From the NCBI GenBank assembly GCA_027449685.1, contig DAIDLC010000009.1, positions 65,993 to 105,959 of the forward strand: a DNA stretch of 39,967 bases, read 5' to 3'. The stretch comes from Ferrovaceae bacterium. GTDB lineage: Bacteria > Pseudomonadota > Gammaproteobacteria > Burkholderiales > Ferrovaceae. Shown here one piece after another: positions 9,262 through 18,568 of the stretch (within the stretch, counting starts at the first letter, position 1; each line of letters starts with the position of its first letter). A program made the translations under genes and the position numbers. Below the pieces are notes generated by a model. The model was not told where the DNA came from. It did not search any database and worked only from the letters and a program-made list of their open reading frames with translations.

Positions 9262-10335
9262 TCAGGAAGTGGCAGTGCGTTGATTGTAATTGGTATCCAT
9301 CCAGGCCCGATAAGCCCCATTGACCACACGTTCGGTCCACTGGGTATGCTCCAAGTACCAAGTGATGGTTTTTTTCAAACCGGATTCAAAACTTTCCGAG
9401 GGACGCCAGTTCAAGGTGCGTTGAATTTTGCTGGCATCGATGGCATAGCGCCGGTCATGCCCTGGTCGGTCGGTTACAAAGTGAATCAGGGCCTGATACC
9501 CCTGCGCATCAGGCCTGGGTTGTAGGGCGTTAAGCGTTTCACAAAGGGCATGCACCACCTGCAAGTTGGTGCGTTCGCTATTGCCGCCTATATTGTAGGT
9601 TTCTCCCACCACGCCCTCCTGCAATACCCGCCGGATGGCCTGACAATGATCAGTGACATAAAGCCAGTCGCGCACATTTGCGCCATCGCCATACACCGGT
9701 AAGGGTTTGCCTTGCAAAGCCTGGTGGATCATGAGGGGTATCAATTTTTCGGGAAACTGATAAGGCCCGTAATTATTGGAACAATTCGTGGTGAGCACCG
9801 GTAATCCATAGGTATGATGCCATGCCCGGACCAGATGATCAGAGGCAGCCTTGGATGCCGAGTAGGGACTATTGGGGGCGTACGGGGTGGATTCGGTAAA
9901 AGGAGGCTCAGTGGGCGATAGCGATCCATACACTTCATCGGTGGATACATGCAACAAACGAAAAGCTGATTTTTGCTGCGCAGGCAGGGCGCTCCACCAA
10001 GAACGTACCGACTCCAGCAGGGAAAACGTTCCCAGCATATTAGTCTGGATGAAGGCTGCCGGACCATGAATGGAGCGATCCACGTGACTTTCTGCGGCGA
10101 AATTGATCACCGCACGGGGTTGATAGCGCGTAAGAAGCGACTGCCAAAGGGCTGCGTCGCCAATATCGCCCTGCACAAACCGGTACTGGGGATGATCTGA
10201 CAGGCTGGATAAATTTTCCGGGTTACCGGCGTAGGTCAAACAGTCCAGATTGATGAGTGGTTCATCCGTGTGAGCCACCCAGTCCAAAATGAAATTAGAA
10301 CCAATGAACCCAGCACCGCCTGTAACAATGATCAT
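9262..10335 (-). CDS. rfbB: dTDP-glucose 4,6-dehydratase
   Basis: RfbB converts dTDP-glucose to dTDP-4-keto-6-deoxyglucose using bound NAD+. The 357-residue product is an extended short-chain dehydrogenase. It has the [10 protein letters not shown] cofactor loop at residues 7-16, the STDEVYG segment with catalytic Asp-Glu, and the YSASKAASD motif with the Tyr and Lys. Family segments [18 protein letters not shown] and [11 protein letters not shown] are present. The open frame extends 37 codons upstream, but the family starts at [12 protein letters not shown], so the start is set at 10335. It lies upstream of rfbA in the same operon. An AT-rich stretch near 10450-10478 may hold the promoter. 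Confidence 0.95.
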   Translation of the reverse strand: MIIVTGGAGFIGSNFILDWVAHTDEPLINLDCLTYAGNPENLSSLSDHPQYRFVQGDIGDAALWQSLLTRYQPRAVINFAAESHVDRSIHGPAAFIQTNMLGTFSLLESVRSWWSALPAQQKSAFRLLHVSTDEVYGSLSPTEPPFTESTPYAPNSPYSASKAASDHLVRAWHHTYGLPVLTTNCSNNYGPYQFPEKLIPLMIHQALQGKPLPVYGDGANVRDWLYVTDHCQAIRRVLQEGVVGETYNIGGNSERTNLQVVHALCETLNALQPRPDAQGYQALIHFVTDRPGHDRRYAIDASKIQRTLNWRPSESFESGLKKTITWYLEHTQWTERVVNGAYRAWMDTNYNQRTATS

Positions 10336-10449
10336 GGTTGTCGCTTTATGTGGAGATGGGAAAGCCCGACGGGACGAATCTGCGCATTCTAACAAAGATA
10401 GGCCCGCAGCGGCAAAGCTTGGCCCCCCTGCCATGGGCGCCATCACAAT

Positions 10450-10478
10450 GCGTATAATTTATATTATGTTAAATGATA
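10450..10478 (-). promoter_or_regulatory. AT-rich promoter-like stretch upstream of rfbBA
   Basis: The short segment between the rfbB start and the terminator at 10486-10524 is a run of TATAAT/TTATAT-like motifs. It is the only AT-rich DNA upstream of rfbB. Several -10 registers are possible and no single -35 stands out, so the exact promoter is left open. Confidence 0.3.
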
Positions 10479-10485
10479 CGCCCAC

Positions 10486-10524
10486 AAAAAAACCCCAAGG
10501 CTCGCAGGGACGAAAACCTTGGGG
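10486..10524 (-). terminator. Rho-independent terminator of the lipoprotein gene
   Basis: On the minus strand an 8-bp perfect stem CCCCAAGG / CCTTGGGG (10517-10524 and 10493-10500, loop 16 nt) is followed directly by seven T residues (10492-10486). It lies 80 bp past the stop of the lipoprotein gene and before the rfbBA operon, separating the two units. A second hairpin without a T-run lies at 10559-10583. Confidence 0.8.
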
Positions 10525-10604
10525 TGTGCTGAGTAAAAGCGCGCAGAACCGCACAATACCGCTACGATAAGCTGTCGTGGCGGCAGTGAATAAGCCCGCG
10601 GGAG

Positions 10605-11306
10605 TTACTTGAGCACTTTCATCCAGGGCGACTTGCAACTGGGCACGGCCGGGTAATAGGCATTGCTGTCGGGACAGTAGTACAGCAGTTTATCCGGCGA
10701 TGGGGCCGCAGGGGGTGCAGCGCCTTCAGAGGGTGGTGGCGGCGCATTGCGCGGCGGCACGGAGGCAGGAGCCGGTGCGCCGCCAGGCCCCATGGGACGC
10801 ATATAATTCAAGTTGGAGGCGGGATCCAGTCGAGTCACCCGGGTGGCACCGGCTCCACCCAACACCTGTACCCGATCTCCCACCCGGAACTCCTCATCCA
10901 GCCCTTGAGTGACCGCAATGACGTACCCATTATCCAGACGGACTGTCAGTTCCACCCCGTCCTTCTCACTGGTGGCTCCTTCCAGGGCCTGACCTGCAGC
11001 GCCGCCCGCCAGGGTTCCCAGCAAGGTCGCGGCCACCGAGCCATTGCCTTCGCCCACGGTATGGCCCAGGGCTGCGCCGGCCACGGCACCACCCAGAGTG
11101 CCTACCAAGCCTGGCTCGCCAGACTGGATTTTGACCCGGCGGATGCTTTCTACGGTTCCGATGCGTACCGATTGTTCGCCCCTGACCTGACCGTAGGTAT
11201 AGTCCGAACCACCAATACCGGGAGTAGAGCAGCCCTGAACGGCCAGACCACCCAAAGCGACGGCGACGAACAGCAGGAGGGGTTTGTTTTTGAGGATGTT
11301 GTTCAT
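10605..11306 (-). CDS. Outer-membrane lipoprotein with glycine-zipper 2TM domain
   Basis: The 233-residue protein has a lipoprotein signal: NNILKNK, a hydrophobic stretch, then the lipobox AVQG-Cys26. Residues about 65-110 hold a glycine zipper (GTLGGAVAGAALGHTVG, then LLGTLAGGAAGQALEG) as in the SlyB/Pcp/17-kDa surface antigen group. A small beta region (VELTVRLDNGYVIAVTQG) follows. The C-terminal third is rich in Pro and Ala, and the last 30 residues contain two Cys (YYCPDSNAYYPAVPSCKSPW). AAGGAGAG lies about 11 nt before the ATG. It probably sits in the outer membrane envelope; its specific role is unknown. Confidence 0.85.
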   Translation of the reverse strand: MNNILKNKPLLLFVAVALGGLAVQGCSTPGIGGSDYTYGQVRGEQSVRIGTVESIRRVKIQSGEPGLVGTLGGAVAGAALGHTVGEGNGSVAATLLGTLAGGAAGQALEGATSEKDGVELTVRLDNGYVIAVTQGLDEEFRVGDRVQVLGGAGATRVTRLDPASNLNYMRPMGPGGAPAPASVPPRNAPPPPSEGAAPPAAPSPDKLLYYCPDSNAYYPAVPSCKSPWMKVLK

Positions 11307-11354
11307 GCGATGAATCTCTCCTTAATGGATAGGCAGTACCTGCTTTCACTGTGG

Positions 11355-11360
11355 ATTATA
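11355..11360 (-). promoter_or_regulatory. -10 box candidate (TATAAT) for the lipoprotein gene
   Basis: A perfect TATAAT is read on the minus strand about 50 bp before the lipoprotein ATG. No convincing -35 hexamer lies 16-18 bp upstream. The divergent ettA gene starts about 115 bp away on the other strand. Confidence 0.4.
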
Positions 11361-11473
11361 GTGCTGTTGATGCGTTTGAGGGGAACCCGCAAGCAGAGTT
11401 CCTTGCATTTCATGTACAGCCCCTGCCCTGCTCTGGTACTCTCACATTTTTTCCTTATTGGTCCCTGCACATC

Positions 11474-13141
11474 ATGGCGCAATATGTTTTCTCCCTCAAT
11501 CGCGTGGGCAAAATCGTTCCTCCCAAGCGGCAAATTCTCAAAAATATCTCCCTCAGTTTTTTCCCGGGAGCCAAAATCGGCGTATTGGGGTTGAATGGCT
11601 CGGGCAAGTCCACCCTTCTCAAGATCATGGCTGGCCTGGACAAGGACATCGAGGGCGAGGCCATCCCCATGGCCAATCTGACCATTGGCTATTTGCCCCA
11701 GGAGCCTGCCCTGGATGCGTCCATTACCGTGCGTGCCGCAGTGGAACAGGGCTTGGGTGACGTCATCCAGGCGCGCGCAGCCCTGGAGGCCGTGTACGCC
11801 GCTTATGCCGAACCCGACGCTGATTTCGATGCCCTGGCCAGTGAACAGGCGCGTTTGGAAGCCATCCTCAGTGCGACGGATGGTCACAGTACCGATTTGC
11901 AGATGGAAGTGGCGGCCGATGCCTTGCGTTTACCCCCTTGGGATGCCGTCATCGGGCAACTTTCCGGCGGTGAAAAACGGCGTGTGGCCTTGTGTCAATT
12001 ACTTATTTCACGTCCCGATATGCTGCTGCTGGATGAGCCCACCAATCACCTGGATGCTGAAAGCGTGGATTGGCTGGAGCAATTTTTGCAACGCTTTCCC
12101 GGAACGGTGGTGGCCGTTACCCACGATCGCTATTTTCTGGACAATGCCGCCGAATGGATTCTCGAACTGGATCGTGGTCATGGTATCCCCTGGAAAGGAA
12201 ATTACAGCTCCTGGCTGGAACAAAAGGAAGAACGCCTCAAGCAGGAGGAGTCTCAGGAATCTGCCCGCCAAAAGGCCATCCTCAAGGAACTGGAGTGGGT
12301 GCGTCAAAATCCCAAGGGTCGCCAAGCCAAATCCAAAGCCCGTTTGGCCCGCTTCGATGAATTGAGCTCTCAGGAATATCAAAAGCGCAATGAAACGCTG
12401 GAAATCTTCATCCCTGTGGGCGAGCGTCTGGGTGGCAATGTCATCGCTTTCGATCAGGTAACCAAAGCCTTTGGCGACCGTCTGCTGTTGGATCAAGTGA
12501 GTTTCAGCATCCCTGCGGGCGCCATTGTGGGGATCATTGGCCCCAACGGCGCGGGTAAATCGACGCTCTTTCGCATGATTACCGGGCAGCAACAGCCGGA
12601 TTCCGGCACCATCACCGTGGGCTCCACGGTTCAACTGTCCTTTGTGGATCAATCCCGGGATACTCTGGACAACACCAAGACGGTGTGGGAAGAGGTTTCT
12701 GGCGGGGCGGATATTTTGACCGTGGGTCGTTACGAAACTCCCTCCCGAGCCTACATCGGCCGTTTCAACTTCAAGGGGAGTGATCAACAAAAACTGGTAG
12801 GAAATCTGTCCGGTGGCGAACGCGGCCGTTTGCATTTGGCCAAAACCCTGATCAAGGGGGGCAACGTCTTGTTGCTGGACGAACCCTCCAACGATCTGGA
12901 CGTGGAAACCTTGCGCGCTCTGGAAGACGCGCTGCTGGAGTTTGCCGGGTGCGTCATGGTTATTTCCCATGACCGCTGGTTTCTAGACCGTATTGCCACC
13001 CACATCATGGCTTTTGAAGGGGATTCGCAGGTGGTATTTTTTGCTGGAAATTATCAGGAATACGAGGCAGATAAGCGCAAACGTCTGGGTGAGGAAGGCG
13101 CGCGGCCCAAGCGCTTACGCTACAAACCCTTGCACAACTAG
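11474..13141 (+). CDS. ettA: Energy-dependent translational throttle protein EttA (ABC-F)
   Basis: EttA is a ribosome-bound ABC-F ATPase that gates entry into elongation according to the ATP/ADP ratio. The 555-residue protein has the same length as the E. coli one and begins MAQYVFSLNRVGKIVPPK. It carries two ABC cassettes without membrane segments: GLNGSGKST and LLLDEPTNHLD in the first, GPNGAGKST, LSGGERGR and LLLDEPSNDLD in the second. Between them lies the charged linker that includes KGRQAKSKARLARFDEL, typical of EttA. The open frame extends upstream, but the family start is the Met at 11474. No strong ribosome site is visible there. It is divergent from the lipoprotein gene. Confidence 0.96.
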   Translation: MAQYVFSLNRVGKIVPPKRQILKNISLSFFPGAKIGVLGLNGSGKSTLLKIMAGLDKDIEGEAIPMANLTIGYLPQEPALDASITVRAAVEQGLGDVIQARAALEAVYAAYAEPDADFDALASEQARLEAILSATDGHSTDLQMEVAADALRLPPWDAVIGQLSGGEKRRVALCQLLISRPDMLLLDEPTNHLDAESVDWLEQFLQRFPGTVVAVTHDRYFLDNAAEWILELDRGHGIPWKGNYSSWLEQKEERLKQEESQESARQKAILKELEWVRQNPKGRQAKSKARLARFDELSSQEYQKRNETLEIFIPVGERLGGNVIAFDQVTKAFGDRLLLDQVSFSIPAGAIVGIIGPNGAGKSTLFRMITGQQQPDSGTITVGSTVQLSFVDQSRDTLDNTKTVWEEVSGGADILTVGRYETPSRAYIGRFNFKGSDQQKLVGNLSGGERGRLHLAKTLIKGGNVLLLDEPSNDLDVETLRALEDALLEFAGCVMVISHDRWFLDRIATHIMAFEGDSQVVFFAGNYQEYEADKRKRLGEEGARPKRLRYKPLHN

Positions 13142-13153
13142 CCCATTCACACT

Positions 13154-13178
13154 CCGAAGGGGCTCATGGCCCTTTCGG
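13154..13178. terminator. Hairpin between convergent ettA and the SNF2 gene
   Basis: CCGAAGGGGC (13154-13163) pairs with GCCCTTTCGG (13169-13178) with one G-T pair and a 5-nt loop. It sits between two convergent stop codons, as a shared terminator would. No T-run follows on either strand, so termination may be weak or Rho-aided. Confidence 0.45.
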
Positions 13179-13201
13179 TACGTATTGCTCCATTACCTCT
13201 G

Positions 13202-16200
13202 TTACTGCTGAGATTCCTGCAACAAACAGATCAATTCCTCGGTGGAAATGGTGCTGGTCTCCCCGGCTCCACTAAGCAGACTATCTGCCAGATTGCGCTT
13301 GCGTTCATGCAGGGCCACGATCTTTTCTTCGATGGTGTCCCGTGAAATCAGCCGGTAGACCGTAACCGGCCGGGTTTGGCCAATGCGATGGGCCCGATCC
13401 GAGGCTTGGTCCTCCACGGCCGGGTTCCACCATGGGTCCATGTGGATCACGTAATCTGCGCCCGTGAGATTGAGCCCCACCCCCCCCGCTTTCAGGCTGA
13501 TGAGAAACAGGTCCCCTTCTCCCTCCTGAAACGCCTTAACCCGCCGCGAGCGTTCGGCGGAAGGCGTTGACCCATCCAGATATTGGTAGTGAATGCTCTG
13601 CTCATTCAATGCATTACGAATGATTTGCAGAAAATCTACGAACTGGCTGAACACCAGCGCCCGGTGACCGCTTTCCCGCAGTTCCTCCACAATGTCCAGC
13701 AGCGCTGTGATCTTTCCAGAGGCCCAGGTACGATCCGACAAAATGAGCGAGCCATGACAGCAGGCCCGGCGGAGTTTCATGATGCCCGCGAGCACCCGAA
13801 TTCGATTGGGTTGGTCTTCCCCCGAAATGGTCACGCTTTCCAGCGCCTCCAGCCGGACGGCTTCATACATGGCACGTTCCTGAGGGTTGAGATCCAGGGT
13901 CAAGGTGACCTCGGTGCGTTGCGGTAGTTCCGAGAGCACCTGGGATTTGGTCCGGCGCAGCACGAAGGGTTGAATGAGGCGGCGCAGGCGCTCGCGCGCT
14001 TCGGCATCGGCGTTTTTCTCGATGGGTATGGCGTAGCGATTGGTGAAGGAATCCAATGACCCGAGCAGACCGGGATTGATGAAACGAAACAGGTTCCAGA
14101 GTTCACCCAGATGGTTTTCGATGGGGGTACCCGTGGTGATCATGCGAAATTGGGCGTTGATCTTCATGGCCGCCTGGGAACGTTTGGTGCCGGCGTTCTT
14201 GATGGCCTGGGCTTCATCCAGCACCACCGTGGCCCACTCGATTTCTGCCAGGGATTCGGTTTCCTGCTGAAAGAGGGTATAACTCATGATCACCAGATCC
14301 TGGGCATCGGCCTCGAAGGCACGCTGCTCGCGCAATCCATTGGTGATCCAGCGAACCTTCAGGGAGGGCGCAAATTTGGCCGCCTCGCTTTCCCAATTGC
14401 CGCAAACCGAGGTGGGAGCCACTACCAGTGCAGGCCCCAGGCTTGCCCGATAGAGCAACAAGCACAGGGTTTGCAGCGTTTTGCCCAACCCCATGTCGTC
14501 CGCCAGGCAAGCACCTGCGCCTGACTGGGCATGGCGCACCAGCCATTGAAAACCTGCAATTTGGTAGTCCCGCAAGGTGGCGTTCAAGGTTTTGGGGATA
14601 TCCGGATGCCACAGCGTCAAGGCTTCGCGCCGTTCCAGGAGGGCCCGCCAGCCCGGGTCTGTGACGGTGCCCTCATTGTCGGTCACGATCTTTGCCAATT
14701 GATCGGCAGCCAAGGCGTGAACCCGGATCAATTGGTCATCGAGTTCGGAGAGTCCGCCCAGATCGCGCACCCGTTGCAGCAGTTGTTCACTCAGAGCCAG
14801 ATATTGCCCATCCTTCAAGACCACAAAACGGGTGCCCGGCGTTGCCGCAGCTTGCATCAAGTCCCGCAGGGCCACTACCATATCCTGGTCTACCACCACG
14901 TTGCCATTGACCTGCAGCCACTCTCCCTGGGACTCGATTTGCAGCGCCAGTTGATGGCTCTGGGCCTCACCGCGAATTTTGATGACCTCACCCTGGGGCC
15001 ATCGCAACTGTACTTGTGGTTCCATTTGACGCAAGGCAATGAGGAGTTCGCAGGCCGAAGCCGGGTTGATGCTGTGGCCGTGATAGGGATGCTCGGCGGG
15101 CTTGATCCAGGAGCGGCACACCTGGAAGATCTGCTCGGCCGTAGCCCGTTCTGCGGCCAGATCCCGCAGCACGCCCCGTTGAATGACGCCATCCCAGGTA
15201 GGTTCGCCCAGAAATTCGGGCCCATACCCGGGCGTAAAGGCCGCCCCCCGATCCCCTTGGGGATAGACCATGAGTTCCAGCTCCAATCCCTGTGGGGCGG
15301 GGGACAGCAGTGCCTGCACCTGATCGGAGGCCGGCAAAAACTCGATGTTGCCCCCGCCAATGTCGGAGCGTACACAAAAGCGCTGCGACAAGGACTCCAT
15401 GGTTTTTTTCAGACGTTCCTCGGCCGCTCTGGGAAAAAACAGCCCTTCATTGCCAATGATGCGCAAGACCCTTTCCTGATCGCTCCCCAGTTCGTAAATT
15501 CTTAGACGATGGCGCGTTTCACGCATCAGCAGATAGCGGCTTTGCTCACCAAAGTTGGGATATAGTCGCAGATGAAACTGATGGCGTTCCCGGCTTAAAA
15601 TGATTTCGGGCTGACCTTGCAGCAACTGCACCGACTGCTTGGGTTCATGCGCCCAAAACAAGTGCGGGTGATCCACCAGCAAGGCGATGGCGGCCATACA
15701 TTCCACACGGCGTTCCCCTCCCCGTTTGGAGGCATCCAGCTGACGAATCATGGCAATGACCGCCCGGTCCTGATCGGTCAGCCCTTCCAGATCCTGTTGT
15801 GCGGTGAGCATACGGTTGATGGTAACGGTCTTGCCCAGATTCCAGGCCTGCCCCGGCCCGCGCTTTTGTTCCCGGGCTTCCAGCAAACATTGACCACTGT
15901 CCAACGCCGGGGTTAAAAACCAGGCAAAGCGCGTGTTGCGCGTCGAAGGCGAAACCTGATCGAAGTCATTTTTGAGTCGATCCAGCGCCCCCAAGGCCCG
16001 TTCCCACAAGGGTTGACGACGAATCGCATCCAGCAGGGTGGTGGTGCCCATTTCGTAGTGATAGCGTTGTGCCCGCTCGGCACAACTGGGTAGATTCATT
16101 CTTCCCAGCAGTTCCAGAGCTTCGGCGGCGATCCAGCGATATCCCTGAGACTCGGCTTTACGCGCCAACTGTTGCATGCGCTCCAAATCCACCCGCTCGC

Positions 16201-17362
16201 CCGCACCATCGATCCACCAACTGGACAGAGCGCGAAACAAGGCCCCATGAAAATCACGCTCCAAGACGGCTTCGGTGCGCTGCTCCTCGCCAGTTGCCGC
16301 CGCTTCCACCGATTGGGTGGCCCGGGCCACATGCCCCAGGCAGGCATACACCGACAGAATGGGTGAGCCGCCCTTCATGACGGCGGCGATATGATTGGAA
16401 GCCCGTTCCAGTTGTTTGGGATCGCCGCTGGCTATCAAGGCTATGACATAAGCCATGCCGCTCCAACCGGCCATACCCAGCTTGCGTAAATCCTGAGTTT
16501 TTTTACTCTCCTTCAAAAAGGTGTCGAAGGTCTTCAAGGCCTCGGCCATTTGACCCCGAAGAACCAGCGCCAGTCCTTGTACGGAGCTGACTGAGGTGCT
16601 GCTGCAGAGTCGTGACAGCTGGATGGCATCGTCGATATGACCGCGCAAGATCATGGGCTCGCACAGGATGGTGGCGAACCACGGTCGTTGTTCTTCAGGG
16701 GCCATACGGGCACGGTCGCGCAACCAACTCATGGGGCCGGCACAGGATTCCAGGCGGTTGAGCCTGACAGCCAGCAACGTGGCTGCCACCGTCAGAGAAA
16801 TATCCGTTGGCAAGCGATCCAGTTGAGCCCCCTGAAACGGATTGTCGAACAGAGTGAGGTAGGGGTTTTTGGAGCGCCACTCAGTGGAAAAGTAGCTTTG
16901 TATGGTCTGTGCCAATTTGCTGAAATCGTCAAACCGACCGGCATACAAGGCCAGACGCAGATCCCGAACGCCTTCATTGAATTGGCGTACAAAATAGCCA
17001 TACCGATAGTCAGCTATTTTGAAGACGCTGCGAATGGCGTTGACCATGGGCTCGACCTGCTCGCTCCCCAACAGTTGGCGCGCCAGACTTTCGGCCTTGA
17101 GTGGCTCACAACACAGCTTGGTTCCCTGAGTTTGCAGTTCGCCTACAGCCACCAAGGCATCGATGGCTTGCGCCAAAGAGGCACTGCTCCAGGGGGCACC
17201 CTGTTCATCACGGAGCTGTGCCAGTTCCAGGCATTGCAAAAGTTGCCCACGCGAGATCGGGAGATAAGCCAGCGACACCATTTGCAGCAATGCCAGGGGT
17301 GCGGCACCATGCTGTGTTTGCTCTTGGCGATGGGGTTCTAGGTCGTGGTCCATTACGCTCAC
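13202..17362 (-). CDS. SNF2-family ATPase/helicase, long form
   Basis: This 1386-residue protein is a SNF2/Rad54-type DNA translocase. The ATPase core begins near residue 920 (LRDYQIAGFQWL). Motif I is DDMGLGKT at 955-962 and motif II is DEAQ at 1049-1052. Motif III is TTGTPIENHLGELWNL. The C-terminal lobe contains LVFSQFVDF, GGVGLNLTGADYVIHMDPWWNPA and HRIGQTRPV. The N-terminal 900 residues show no motif I can name. They look largely helical, with many short hydrophobic repeats in the first half and a segment around PAEHPYHGHSINPASACELL before the core. The size is well above RapA (about 970). Bacterial proteins of this kind may remodel DNA-protein complexes, but the target is unknown. No methylase or nuclease gene accompanies it. 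Confidence 0.85.
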   Translation of the reverse strand: MSVMDHDLEPHRQEQTQHGAAPLALLQMVSLAYLPISRGQLLQCLELAQLRDEQGAPWSSASLAQAIDALVAVGELQTQGTKLCCEPLKAESLARQLLGSEQVEPMVNAIRSVFKIADYRYGYFVRQFNEGVRDLRLALYAGRFDDFSKLAQTIQSYFSTEWRSKNPYLTLFDNPFQGAQLDRLPTDISLTVAATLLAVRLNRLESCAGPMSWLRDRARMAPEEQRPWFATILCEPMILRGHIDDAIQLSRLCSSTSVSSVQGLALVLRGQMAEALKTFDTFLKESKKTQDLRKLGMAGWSGMAYVIALIASGDPKQLERASNHIAAVMKGGSPILSVYACLGHVARATQSVEAAATGEEQRTEAVLERDFHGALFRALSSWWIDGAGERVDLERMQQLARKAESQGYRWIAAEALELLGRMNLPSCAERAQRYHYEMGTTTLLDAIRRQPLWERALGALDRLKNDFDQVSPSTRNTRFAWFLTPALDSGQCLLEAREQKRGPGQAWNLGKTVTINRMLTAQQDLEGLTDQDRAVIAMIRQLDASKRGGERRVECMAAIALLVDHPHLFWAHEPKQSVQLLQGQPEIILSRERHQFHLRLYPNFGEQSRYLLMRETRHRLRIYELGSDQERVLRIIGNEGLFFPRAAEERLKKTMESLSQRFCVRSDIGGGNIEFLPASDQVQALLSPAPQGLELELMVYPQGDRGAAFTPGYGPEFLGEPTWDGVIQRGVLRDLAAERATAEQIFQVCRSWIKPAEHPYHGHSINPASACELLIALRQMEPQVQLRWPQGEVIKIRGEAQSHQLALQIESQGEWLQVNGNVVVDQDMVVALRDLMQAAATPGTRFVVLKDGQYLALSEQLLQRVRDLGGLSELDDQLIRVHALAADQLAKIVTDNEGTVTDPGWRALLERREALTLWHPDIPKTLNATLRDYQIAGFQWLVRHAQSGAGACLADDMGLGKTLQTLCLLLYRASLGPALVVAPTSVCGNWESEAAKFAPSLKVRWITNGLREQRAFEADAQDLVIMSYTLFQQETESLAEIEWATVVLDEAQAIKNAGTKRSQAAMKINAQFRMITTGTPIENHLGELWNLFRFINPGLLGSLDSFTNRYAIPIEKNADAEARERLRRLIQPFVLRRTKSQVLSELPQRTEVTLTLDLNPQERAMYEAVRLEALESVTISGEDQPNRIRVLAGIMKLRRACCHGSLILSDRTWASGKITALLDIVEELRESGHRALVFSQFVDFLQIIRNALNEQSIHYQYLDGSTPSAERSRRVKAFQEGEGDLFLISLKAGGVGLNLTGADYVIHMDPWWNPAVEDQASDRAHRIGQTRPVTVYRLISRDTIEEKIVALHERKRNLADSLLSGAGETSTISTEELICLLQESQQ

Positions 17363-17722
17363 TGTCGTTCCTGCACAGCCGGTTGATCATGCCCGCAAGT
17401 CGCGTCGTTGCCCTGGATTCCACCAGTCGCGCCATTTTGTCGCGGCGCAGCATCGCGGTTACCTGCATCACCCGAATAACGTCAAAATGTATCAGGTTTG
17501 CATTACCCAGCTTGGAATACAGGCCAATTCTTCCATTCTAATGCGAATGAGCCATTTCTGCCACACCTGCCGGCCGTTCACGAGATTTTGAGGTAACGTA
17601 CGCGCACGCGCACCCCGGATCAGCGGCTTGCGCAAATCTGGCTGGATGTGCTCGAACTCCATTAGAATGATTCATGATGCTGTGTCGATCCGGCGTGTAG
17701 TCCTTTCAGGAGATTGGGAGTT
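17363..17722. promoter_or_regulatory. Divergent control region between the SNF2 and mlaF-like genes
   Basis: This 360-bp gap holds no convincing gene. It contains a perfect 10-bp inverted repeat: CATTCTAATG at 17534-17543 and CATTAGAATG at 17660-17669. Each copy includes a TAGAAT -10-like hexamer, one reading toward the SNF2 gene and one toward the ABC gene. No good -35 boxes stand 17 bp upstream of either. They may be paired promoters or an operator. A ribosome site AGGAGA (17708-17713) serves the downstream ATG. Confidence 0.35.
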
Positions 17723-18553
17723 ATGGGTGAAACGGTCATTGAACTGGATGATTTATGGTTTAGTTACGGTAATCGTCCGGTTCTGAAAGGGGTCAACCTG
17801 ACCCTGGAGAGCGGAAAAATTTCCGCCATTCTTGGCACCAGTGGCTGTGGAAAAACCACCCTGCTCAAACTGATTGCCGGACAACTGCGTCCCCAACGAG
17901 GCGCCGTGCGTTTCAAGGGTCGCGTGGTGCATACCATGAATGACCGCCAGTTGTATCAAATGCGCCGGGAAATGGGCATGATGTTCCAGATGGGGGGGTT
18001 GTTCAGCGATCTGAGCGTGTTTGATAATATAGCCTTCCCCTTGCGTGAGCATACGCATTTGCCCGAATCCATGATTCGCGACCTGGTGCTGATGAAACTG
18101 CAGGCCGTGGGATTGCGTGGTGCCCGGGATTTGTTCCCCACCGAATTATCCGGGGGCATGAACCGCCGGGTCTGCCTGGCGCGCGCCATTGCCATGGACC
18201 CCAGCGTCACCATTTATGACGAACCCTTTGCCGGCCTCGATCCCATTTCACTCAACGCCGTGGCGCGCCTGATCCGGGAACTAAATGACTCGGCGGGCAT
18301 CACATCCCTGGTTGTTACCTACGATATCAGCGAGTCTCTCAAGGTGGTGGACAGGATCTATCTGCTGTCCGAGGGTGTAATCGTCAGTCAGGGAACTCCC
18401 AAGGCCTTGAGTGAAAACCGTCAGGATGCCTGGGCTTGGCAGTTCATTCATGCCGAACCGGATGGGCCTGTGGCTTTCACTTTGCCTGCCGCACCGCTCA
18501 TGCAGGATTTTCGTTTGACCCAACCGGCCAGTCGCTCTGTCAGCGGCGCGTAA
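17723..18553 (+). CDS. MlaF-like ABC transporter ATP-binding protein
   Basis: The 276-residue ATPase matches the MlaF/Ttg2A group, which powers phospholipid transport between the membranes. Walker A is GTSGCGKTT (38-46) and the signature is LSGGMNRR (142-149). Walker B ends in Asp166-Glu167 and the D-loop is GLDPIS. The segment MFQMGGLFSDLSVFDNIAFPLREHT is characteristic of MlaF. Oddly, the switch position after Walker B reads VVTYD, with Tyr200 where His is almost universal. The usual partners MlaE, MlaD, MlaB and MlaC are not adjacent. Instead the gene leads an RND efflux operon, 15 bp ahead of the adaptor. A ribosome site AGGAGA decides for the ATG at 17723 over an in-frame TTG at 17714. 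The C-terminal 30 residues are unlike MlaF and rich in Pro, Ala and Ser. Confidence 0.85.
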   Translation: MGETVIELDDLWFSYGNRPVLKGVNLTLESGKISAILGTSGCGKTTLLKLIAGQLRPQRGAVRFKGRVVHTMNDRQLYQMRREMGMMFQMGGLFSDLSVFDNIAFPLREHTHLPESMIRDLVLMKLQAVGLRGARDLFPTELSGGMNRRVCLARAIAMDPSVTIYDEPFAGLDPISLNAVARLIRELNDSAGITSLVVTYDISESLKVVDRIYLLSEGVIVSQGTPKALSENRQDAWAWQFIHAEPDGPVAFTLPAAPLMQDFRLTQPASRSVSGA

Positions 18554-18568
18554 CGCGAGGACCATGAC

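Noticed and set aside
10559-10583. Nine-base-pair hairpin after the lipoprotein gene
   Set aside because: No T-run follows; the real terminator is the nearby one at 10486-10524.
12008-12970. Minus-strand open frame (320 codons) inside ettA
   Set aside because: It is antisense to intact ABC cassettes and shows no domain of its own.
14531-15505. Long plus-strand open frame (324 codons) inside the SNF2 gene
   Set aside because: It is antisense to a well-supported coding region with clear motifs, has no family features, and reflects the GC-rich codon pattern.
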